Of a stretch of DNA of 64,000 nt, positions 55,617-64,000 are shown piece by piece. The translations under genes and the position numbers were made by a program. The DNA is from Didymella arachidicola (Eukaryota > Ascomycota > Dothideomycetes > Pleosporales > Didymellaceae): NCBI GenBank assembly GCA_016630955.3, contig CM049991.1, positions 558,001 through 622,000 on the forward strand, in the 5' to 3' direction. The notes below the pieces were generated by a model. The model searched no databases. It had not been told where the DNA came from and saw only the letters and a list, made by a program, of their open reading frames with translations. Positions within the stretch are counted from its first letter, which is position 1; each line of letters starts with the position of its first letter.

Positions 55617-56375
55617 TCAGAATCAATTATACATCTTGAGCTTGGATTCTTGCGTAGATTAGTTTGGCACCAGCATACCTAACATGCGGCCAAGCGGCAC
55701 GATGGCAAAGACTTCTGAAGCCATCACACTTGCCTTTCACATATATATTCGCATCTTTGACCTCTGCGTATCAACACAGCGTATTTATCAAATGGTGACG
55801 TTGTCATTCTTGGATTATGGTCGGGCAGCTCTGTCACGAGGCTAAAGGAGGATCCAGGAGAGGCCTGAGTCTTGGGCAAAGGCCATCATGTGTCAGACTA
55901 TGGATGACCAGTACAATGTCCGCAGGCGTTTATCAAAGTTCTACAATTTGGACGTAAAGTATTGCACTGATGTACCGGAAGCTCTGGAGGCTGGGGCATT
56001 GAAGGCAAGCAGATTGGGCACTGAATACTAAAGATGGAGGACGATCTCTAATTCAATCATTGGCGGAAAGACTTGTAGACTCGACGTCTACCAGTGCCTG
56101 TGTATGAGCCTGAACAGCTGTGCGAGCACTGCTGCAGCTGCATTCGTGTGAACAGCACTTCGTACTTCCCGCATTGGGATGCTCGGAACATTGCACGACC
56201 GGGCGATGACATTTTTAACTCTGATTGTGGCATGATAGAGAAAGGGATTCGAGCAGCTACTATCTAGAAAACAGGATAGCAAGACCAGCAGTGCATCTCT
56301 CTGAGCTTACATCACTTTGGCTTACGAAAAGAGTCCCCCAAGTGCGATTCAAGTCAAGTAAAATGCTGAGCATCT
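55617..56375. other. Intergenic stretch with an orphan coding-like fragment
   Basis: About 760 bases. At 55850-56031 (+) an open frame of about 60 codons without a clear start looks coding-like (PESWAKAIMCQTMDDQYNV, SKFYNLDVKYCTDVPEALEA) and ends at TAA. It might be an exon fragment of a decayed gene. I saw nothing else. Confidence 0.3.
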
Positions 56376-58073
56376 TCATGAGATTGTGAATGTGCTGCGC
56401 GTCAACAACTCATGACAAGCTCTGAAAAGCTCACTGTCAAGCAGACGCATGAACCCCACTCTCTGGAAATGTAAGCTGCTCTGTTCTTTCGGAAGTAGCC
56501 CCACCATGGAGTACGGGGTATGAGAGGATGCCGAGAGCAGCACGTAATGCCCGGTCTTAGCCTCGTGATCATCGTCCCATGCGACAGAGCACGGTGTGAA
56601 AACCCAGCTCGTGCCTGACGCAGATGCCCGACTGTGTATGTAGGTAATAGATTTCTCCTCATCGTATATCAAAGCAACGCCAGCAAGAAGGCCCTCGATG
56701 CATAGATCAGCATTGATGGTGGCACCAAAGGGGTCGACCAACTCGGTCACTGATTTTAGACTGAAGCTATCTATCATGGTCTACCTGTCTGCTTCACTTA
56801 TGGAGGTCAGTGTAATTGGGTATTCACTATATGGGAAGATGATCAGACCAGTTGTGGAGGCCCATGACCAGCTTGGAGCGCTGTTGAGGCGGTGTCGGCC
56901 CCGCTTTTGAAAGTCATGATGAATTCCCGTGCTCTAAAGTAGATCATCTTTAATGTAACCAAAGGCCAGCAATATAGCGGTCGTGTGTCGAATCATATCG
57001 TACTTTCGCTACTCCAGATAGAGCAACAAGTCGATCCTCCTGTGAGGTCAATTCCAGCTTAGAAAATAGCTGGACAACTTCAGTCCGTGGCGTCTTTGAC
57101 ATAGCGTCCTTCAAAGTAGGTCGATCTATCGCATTGTCCAGCGAGTCCAACGGTGAGCATTCGCAATCTGCTTGTGAACGACACCCCCAGCCCGCCTCAG
57201 CGTGCCCGAAATGAAGAGTCCTCGGAGAAAAACCCCGTTCTTACAAGACCCAGGCTCTTTTCGACAACGGACTTCGCGCCTGTGGGTCCATCCTATGTGT
57301 AACCTCTGAAAAGGTCTTAATGTCCAACTTTGATGCTGCTGGTAGACGCGAATCCTTTTCACAGGACACCCAGTCATGCACAGGTGAGTGTTGTACCCTG
57401 GAAGATCGCTCGCGGACACAGACATACCCCTTCATTCCTAGTGCATCATACCTGATACGGTGAGGTCTATTGAGGTCTCTTTGGGAGCCTTGGAGGAAAC
57501 CCTCGTTACTGTTGGCTGCAGCATCTGCAGACAATGCCAGGTAGGCGTTGCCGTAAACAGCAGCAATCTGAGGGGCTGTAAATGCCAATCCTCCAGCGAG
57601 TCTTGCAATATGCAGAACGAGTCGATCCACAGATACCGAACACCTAAAGCTCTAATGACCCAAACGGCATCCTGCAACGTCTGAGGTAGCGGCACTGGAA
57701 TACCATCCAAATACTCTCGAAGATTAACCTCACTCGTCACAGTAGCAACTGAACCGCCCCAACAGTGGCTCAGAGCAATATATCTGCCAGTGTCACCGGG
57801 CCTGGTAGTATACAATTGGATGGGGCTTTGGCTATAGGCAGTTCCGACATCAGGGACGCGTGAGGGGAGACGCGCTTGATCCTCTCTATATGGCGCACAC
57901 AGTTGATGCGCGTCTTCGCGTGCGAGGCATGCGTGCAGCCACCGATGCACCTGCGTCAAGGTGGCATTTGACGTGCCTGGATATCCCATGTTTGAGCCAA
58001 CACCAATCGAGGCCCAGGGGGCCTTAACACCGAACGCCGAAACGCACGGGCCACCGAGGACAGCTGCTCCATC
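56376..58073 (-). pseudogene. Decayed HET-domain (heterokaryon incompatibility) gene
   Basis: The minus strand carries the HET signature in successive frames: ALSHCWGG, LPQTLQDAVWVIRALGVRYL and WIDSFCILQD (about 57610-57790), then VYGNAYLALSAD, then SKRAWVL, ERGFSPRTLHF, and late-family segments ending APSWSWAS. HET proteins trigger cell death when genetically different fungal hyphae fuse. Damage seen: a one-base frameshift at 57559-57584, between the segments ending LEDW and starting VYGN; a TAA at 57241-57243 where the family has Gln; a second frameshift near 56958-56962; a TAG at 56934-56936 where Trp is expected; and a TAG at 56781-56783. No introns explain these. The 5' end is also uncertain. 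It abuts the divergent IPI3 gene. Confidence 0.8.
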
Positions 58074-58131
58074 TAAAAATTATGGATGAATAGCTCGAAG
58101 CTCACAACACTCACGAAACGCGGTGCTCGCC

Positions 58132-59779
58132 ATGCTGACCGAACAATTCGTGGCCGCCATTTCTGGCTCGACGAAGCCGAACACTGGCGTCACCAAAGAT
58201 CAGGGCATCTTCATACACGAATTCCAACCTCTTGCGGCGCAACGAACTGTTTTCAAAAAGAGCGCAACCGCTCAGAACGGCATTGCTATCAGCAGCACGC
58301 ACATCTTTGCCGCGCAAACCGAGAAAGCGATCGTACACGTATACAGCCGGGAGAAGGGTAATCAAGAGGCTATTGTTCCCTTTCCTGAGAGAATACACAG
58401 CATTGCGCTCGCAGCGCAGGACACAGTGCTGTTGCTTGGAGCAGAGAGCGGAAGAGTCCTAGCTTGGGAAGTCAGTCATGCCCCAGGTCCTGTACATAGA
58501 GTTGCAGTGCTAATAGATAGCACAGATCTGCTCAGGTCGCCTGGTTTCCACATCCACATCGCACCTTCAGCCCGTGACGTCTCTCGCGGTCGATGCTACC
58601 TCCAAGTTCTTCCTCTCAGGCTCCGCTGATGCCATGATTCACTTGTGGTCATTGCCTTCGATCCTTTCCTTCTCTCCCGACACATCTCGCTCGCCAGTTC
58701 ACACCTTGTCTACACATCGTGGGCCAATCTCGTCGATTGCATGCGGACACAGCTCGAGCGCCGCCAACATTGCAGTGTCCACGTCAGGAGACAAGACAGC
58801 AATTGTATGGGATTACCACAATGGTCAGGCACTGCGCACATACCTTTTGCCGGAGATTCCTACAGCTGTAACCCTCGATCCAGCGGACCGAGCTTGCTTT
58901 ATTGGCTACGCCGATGGTAGCCTACACACGATCGACTTCTACGACGAAACTCAGAAGACAACTCCCACGGACGTCCTAAGAGATGCCTCTTCGTCACACC
59001 GACCTATGCAGCCTTCGTCAAAGACCAGGTTTGGCGCGGACTCGCAGAAGCTTGGAGGCGCTCTGAGTCTGAGTCTCAGTTGGGATGGCACAACTCTTGT
59101 CTCTGGACACAGTAGCGGCAAGATTGCATCCTGGGATATTGCGAAGAGCAACTACCTGACGACCCTGGCCAATCTGTCGGGGCCTGTTTCAAATCTGCAG
59201 TTCCTGCGCCCTACGGGCTTCCCGAATACGACAGAACCCACATTCAAGATCCCGACGATTGTCAAACCGAAACAAGATGCAGGATTGACAGGAAGTAGTA
59301 GTGGGTTAGTCCCGCCAAACTACAGCCTAAGCATGCAGTTCACAGGCAGACTGGACACACTGTCGGTATCAGCGACTGAGGCACGATCTGCCAAGACAAG
59401 CTCGTTCACAGAAGCACTCACTCATCCTAGCTTTCCTGCAAGTATGCTCGAGGAGAGCCTTGCAGAGTTAGATTCTTGGGTCGCTTCATCCAAGGGCAGT
59501 GCTGTTGCTACCGCTCCTGTCGCAGCAAGTGACCAACAAGTCGAGGCGGCCGGCAGTTCTGACGATGCTACTTCAGAAGACGTTGCTGAGCTGAAGAAGC
59601 AAGTTGCTACCCTGAAGCGCGTTCAGACGGCCACTCTCGGTCAACTGTCAAAATTGCGGGAGGAGAAGGAATACCTAGAGAACAAGGAGAAGAAACGTGG
59701 GCAGACAAAAAGAAAAACTCGTGCCTCCAGCGGCGTTAACGACGTGGACATGGGCGATGGCGACGAAAACGAGTCGTAA
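58132..59779 (+). CDS. IPI3: Pre-rRNA-processing WD40 protein Ipi3
   Basis: Two exons, 58132-58470 and 58526-59779, 530 residues; the intron has a GTCAGT donor and joins WE to ICSGRLVSTSTSHLQPVTSL. Ipi3 is the WD40 subunit of the Rix1 complex needed for late 60S ribosome maturation in the nucleus. WD-type repeats are visible (FFLSGSADAMIHLWSL, NIAVSTSGDKTAIVWDY, TTLVSGHSSGKIASWDI). The segment SGRLVSTSTSHLQPVTSL is typical of Ipi3. A C-terminal coiled coil (SEDVAELKKQVATLKRV...LSKLREEKEYLENKEKKR) and a basic then acidic tail complete the family layout. I chose the ATG at 58132; an earlier GTG in frame is not a eukaryotic start. Confidence 0.85.
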
Positions 59780-62079
59780 GGCCGAACCATAGCGACGGGA
59801 TCTAGGTACGATGCTCATCTCTCAGAGGCCTTGAAGATGCAAAAGGAAAGTGAGGCAGTTCGCAACTGCTTCGGTTCTTGCCGCTGATTATCCTCGAGCG
59901 GTAACGCTGCAAGATTTGTGTCACCTTATCGTGCATGGAACCGCGTATCGCCAAGGCCCTTGCATCACTGAAGGACGACATCAACGCTTGAGACCCGGTC
60001 TAGATTGTATGCACCGCTCACCGATCGTAACCGGTCAACGTCGGCCCTGCTTCACGAGCTTGCTCTCGCAGGCTTCCATTGACGATGGTCAACATCCGCC
60101 CTGGGCGTCTAATGGCAGCTCATCAGTACCACAAGACACGGCACGATACCTGCCCCAATGTCGCCGTTCACAAAGCGGGGTAATACTCTCGTACTACTTC
60201 GGACGAGACGCGCCATGTCTAACGTCAAGCTCAGGTTCAACTCATTGGTGTCGCCCGCACTGCGGGACAAACGAAGCATCAGATGCTGCGGCATCCTCAA
60301 CAACCATCGTCCAACGACGCGTTCTAACATCAAACTGTCGTGCGACGGCTGGCGGCAGAGCAAGCCCTCGTGCGATCGCACTCGGTCGTGTATGTGGTGA
60401 GTGAGAGGGACGTGAGGAGGTGAGATGCGGTAGCACGCTGCCGTGCTGATCACTTCTCCTTCGAGCTATCACGACACAACAGCGTGAGAACGACTGCAGG
60501 AAGAGCGTGGCTTGCATTGACATCGCACTCGACCATCAAGATCTCGCGGGGTTCACCGTTCACATTCATGATCGAAGCCCACCGCGGACCTGCCACACAC
60601 CGCGATCAACATCATATAGAGGAACCACCATGTACAATAAGGCCTCCAGACATTCCTTCGCCTTGCAACGAAAGTCGGTGAGGAACACTACCCAATCTAC
60701 GTTATTATACCTACACCCACGCGCACGTGAAAACCTTGTACCTGCGTCCCTCTTCCGTCCGTGCTCGCTTTTGTTTTTTTCCCAATCCAGCCCCGAGCCC
60801 TCTGCACCAGCCTAGCTCGCTGGTCAAGCAGGCACACAACCGCTGATCAAGCGGCTACCGGTTCAATCCCGAACAGCTGCCGGAGTGCGCAATCGCGGGC
60901 TGCCTGCCATGGCGGCGGGCAAACGCTCGGGAGCACATCCTACGCCCTCTGGTAAAGCCAGTGAAGGGGATATGAGGAATGCGAGGGATTTGAGGGACGG
61001 GCTGGCGCTGTGGCTGCGGATGTGGTCATGGGGTATTCCTGCGCATCTAAGACGGGCTGACGATGAGCTGTGCGAATTGTGTCGAGCCTTGCATTGCTGC
61101 GGCATTGGACGCTCAGCTGTGGCCTTGCGATGCATTTTAGTCAGAGGCTGATTACGATTGCTGTGCGATCCTGCAGGATCTCGTATCTCTCGGATCTGGC
61201 AGCCTCGTCAATCTGGAGTAGGGCATTAGGAGCGAGGCAGGGGCTGCATACAGGTATACACATGGAAATCACGCGGGAGCTGGGAAGTGTGAGGAATCTC
61301 ATTTCGCTTGTTTTTGTGCAGTTCCTTCTTCTATCTAATGTTTGCTTGTGTGATAACGACTGCTGGCCTGTGTGCCGCATCTGCCGAAAGTGCTCACGAG
61401 CATATTAGAACCCTGCAATCCCAGTCCTTCGGTACGAAACGCGCGGTCATGGCACGATGCCAATACTTTCGTTGACTTGCGCACGAATGGGCCCAGTGTG
61501 CTTTCGAACCCGAGCGCGAGACCAGAGTAGCAGGGTTTAGAGTCGAGAAAACTACGGATACCGAATAATGGTGGTGTGCGATGGAAGGTAGGATAGGTAT
61601 GTCCATGGCGAAAGCAGGCAGTCGATAATACTCCGAGGTGGCGAAAATCATAATGATGATCAACGCTAAATCGGTACCCTGAGGTTGATAGTCTTCGGTA
61701 TTCGTTACGGTCGTGGGCCCTCACAGCTTGCAGCGCAACCTGAAGAGTGAAACAGTATTAGAGGACTCCGCCCAAAAGTTTGATTGGTAGATGATGCCAG
61801 ATTGAAGTGATGTATGCCGCCGTATGATCAAGGCTTCGGTACCTGTGGCACCGCCGCTATTGCATATGCAAGAGTAGAGTAACAGAGCAATGTCCCGAAA
61901 ATGGTTAACAATGGTATCGTTGGTCGTGCGTCGTCGTGAGTGTTGAAGCAATGCGAGTGATAATGCAGGTAGCAAATGAAAGCAGTCGCAAGCTTGAGAA
62001 ACGCCGACGCTAGTAGTCGCTAAGATGTTGGAATGAACCTCCAGGAGAGCAAGATGTATACAATTTGCGGGAAAGTCAC
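59780..62079. other. Long convergent intergenic stretch, nothing recognised
   Basis: About 2.3 kb between the 3' ends of IPI3 and the otubain gene. Frames such as 60885-61151 (+) lack family signatures. A GGTTCAATCC run at 60867 resembles a tRNA B box but is short by one base and has no fitting arms. Unusually long for a convergent gap in this window. Confidence 0.45.
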
Positions 62080-63996
62080 TTAGGACGGGTGCTTCTGTCG
62101 GCCTTTATTTGTCGAGTACTCTCCGTCCGGGCACCACTCTTCTGGTTGGAACTCTGGGTTCATGAAGTGTGCCGTATTGAAATGTGAACTGCTCGTCGTT
62201 AGATAGAACTGTCAGAAAGAGTATGCGGTACTTACTTCCGGAAAATAGACGTTTGAAAGGGCTGCGCTTGGTTTGAGAACCCAAAGCCCGGCTCCAGCTG
62301 ATACATCGAAGGCCGGAATGGTCCACCGCTTTCCACAGTTATTGGTGTAGGTCTCTCCACAATACTGACTGGCGGCGGTGGATGCGATGGCGCAGGATGC
62401 ATGGGAAGCGTGATTGGGGGTTGGTCTAGCTGTATGCTGTGATGACGCGGTGCGCTGTACTGAGCCTGAGTGCTAGGAATGGATGTCACAAAGTCCAGCG
62501 AACTCGTGATAGGAGGCGCGGACATTGATGCGCTCGGGTATGGCGAGACGGGGGTCACCTGGGATGGGGGCGGTGCCGGGTTTGGGTTGACGTCGTACGA
62601 CAGCGAAGCCCATCCTCCTAGGCCACCGGCGCCGCTCAAGCCAGGGAGCATGCTCATCACATCAAATCTGGACTGTTGCGGCAGGAACTCATCTGCATAG
62701 TTGGCGAAGTTCACTTGAATCGGTGCTTGAGGTACCGCAGGATGGTGGACCGGTGATGGGACGTCTTCTGCCTTGTAGAGAATGTCGTAGTGGCCACTGG
62801 GCACGCATTGTCAGTGAACACCACGTTGAGCTGATAGATGTACTTACGGCCTGTAGAGTAGTCTCAGCATGGGCGAACCTGGAGCTGTGGGCTCCGCGTA
62901 GTAGCTGCGGTTGATCTCCTCGCCCGGAGAGCGGTCGAGGTACCAGACCTCGAGTCCAAAGCCGGCAGGCTTGACGAGTGCGTCGGCAAGAGCAGCGACG
63001 CCGATGTTATCAGCCTCACACTGAGTTGGCTCAATGTTGTTGGCGCAATATGCCTTGACATCACTGAAAGGAACGAAATGTCTGTAGTCCTCTGCATGGG
63101 TTTGGACCCAGGCGCTGGCAAGGAGCTGCATTGGTTAGTGGGAGGGCGCGAACCAAATTCAGTCCAGACTTGCCTTGATGTAGGTGATAATGGCCATGGA
63201 AACGCCCATGTCGTTGAAGGCATCGAGGAGGATGGTGGCAGCAGATCCGTCCATAGCATGCACGGCTTCGCCCAGTTTGCGCAGCAAATCGAACGCTTCC
63301 TCGGCGAAGTCCATCCAGATGTCGCGAGGGTAGCCAATCTGATCGAGCAGGTTGCCCATCGAGAGGAGGCGGCCTTCTTCATCACCGAATCTCTGGTAGT
63401 CTCCAAGGTGGATCAGTGCTTCATAGTACGTGAAGGCAATGGCTAGCCACGTTAGCCAGACACAATAAGTCGACAAAAGGGACAATGCACTTACCTCGCC
63501 ATCCACAATGGCCATCGCCGCGACAGGTGCGGAAGTACGCATACTTGCCGGGCAGGGCGGCTGTCTTGATCCTGTAGACGGGATCGGCGTTGGCGTACTC
63601 GGTCGTGATGGCAGCGCTGCTCTGGCGTTCGCCGACCAGCGGACCCTGGCTGCGGTCAGTTTGCCGTATTCAGTCAGCGCTTGACACGGGACTTACGGTG
63701 GCCTCGGGCTCATACTCGCTCGACAGCTTCTGCATGTAGGCATGCTCCTCTTCGGCTGTCATGAAGGCGGGGTCCGTCATGCTGAACGTGGAGGTGCGGC
63801 CGTGCTGGTGCTGGCCAGTGTGTTGGTGGTTAAAGGCGGGAGGAAGGACCGGGGCGCGGATTGGTAGCGGCCGGACATACGTCAAATGCGAGTGGACCGG
63901 GTTGCCGTAGGCGCTCTGGGCGTGAATTCCACCGTAGTGGCCACCTTGGTGGGCGTGACCGTGACCAACACCAAGTGGGTGGAAGCCTCCCGTCAT
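62080..63996 (-). CDS. Otubain-like deubiquitinase (peptidase C65)
   Basis: Six exons: 63697-63996, 63495-63645, 63174-63442, 62848-63125, 62236-62796 and 62080-62188; 555 residues with all phases consistent. The catalytic core is the otubain type: RGDGHCGWRAIAF near residues 142-155 (the family D-G-x-C with the nucleophilic Cys), a helical region (LLDAFNDMGVSMAIITYIK) and PGHYDILYK with the catalytic His near residue 335. The first 100 residues are His/Gly-rich, and residues about 345-520 form a Pro/Ser-rich tail, both probably disordered. The C-terminus has SHFNTAHFMNPEFQPEEW. It removes ubiquitin, with Lys48 linkage preference in known otubains. One intron (between exons 3 and 4) begins with GC. 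A second in-frame AG lies near the exon 2 acceptor. Confidence 0.88.
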
Positions 63997-64000
63997 TACC

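Noticed and set aside
60866..60880. GGTTCAATCC run as a tRNA B box
   Set aside because: Same problem: short by one base and the flanking bases do not pair as a T stem.
1..64000. CRISPR arrays, prokaryotic operons, insertion sequences or intact transposons
   Set aside because: No regularly spaced repeats, no transposase or reverse-transcriptase motifs and no terminal inverted repeats were seen; gene structure is eukaryotic throughout.

Overview
This is eukaryotic nuclear DNA from a filamentous ascomycete (Pezizomycotina). Genes sit on both strands, with spliceosomal introns mostly of 45-85 nt carrying GTAAGT-type donors and CTAAC/CTGAC-type branch sites, and with fungus-specific families: HET, a Gpi17/PIG-S subunit, a fungal IIC P-type ATPase and a Fab1 lipid kinase. 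A Dothideomycete is my best guess, but that is inference from gene content. Exon limits were rebuilt by hand by checking donor, acceptor and phase. There are no prokaryotic operons, CRISPR arrays or convincing tRNAs.

Layout. 1-8 kb: the 3' end of an unidentified gene; a LigD-type 3'-phosphoesterase gene broken by an in-frame TGA; a cysteine-rich single-pass membrane protein; an orphan tail-anchored-like protein; a NIF3-like protein; and an AlaX/AARSD1-type tRNA-editing hydrolase. 8-15 kb: a secreted GH16 glucanase with a 16-nt microexon, a nitroreductase and a Na,K-ATPase-like IIC P-type ATPase. 17-25 kb: a DJ-1/PfpI protein lacking the nucleophilic Cys, the GPI-transamidase subunit Gpi17, a class C beta-lactamase-like hydrolase, a DUF1932 dehydrogenase and a MARVEL-like membrane protein. 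26-38 kb: the 2398-aa PI3P 5-kinase Fab1, divergent from a 1395-aa protein with a TPP1/Tpz1-like OB fold and a C2H2 finger, a shelterin candidate. 38.8-40.3 kb: a mucin-like, probably GPI-anchored protein.

40.3-44.1 kb is gene-poor and holds the remains of a duplicated short sequence, a dispersed motif and a 19-bp tandem repeat. 44-48 kb: an Est1-type domain protein with several C-terminal membrane segments, and an uncertain gene whose N-terminus resembles those of fungal NLR-like proteins. 48.7-53.6 kb: the repair endonuclease Rad2/XPG and a MAPEG protein. 54.5-58.1 kb: an unrecognised 3-exon gene and a decayed HET gene with frameshifts and stops of the C-to-T/G-to-A kind expected from repeat-induced point mutation (RIP). 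58.1-64 kb: the pre-rRNA processing WD40 protein Ipi3, a 2.3-kb empty stretch and an otubain-like deubiquitinase.

Most genes are unrelated housekeeping or accessory genes, and no biosynthetic cluster is evident. The most interesting items are the decayed genes (1.0 kb, 56-58 kb), the repeat field at 40-44 kb, the shelterin candidate, the Est1-plus-membrane architecture and the repeated EDVP motifs in Rad2.
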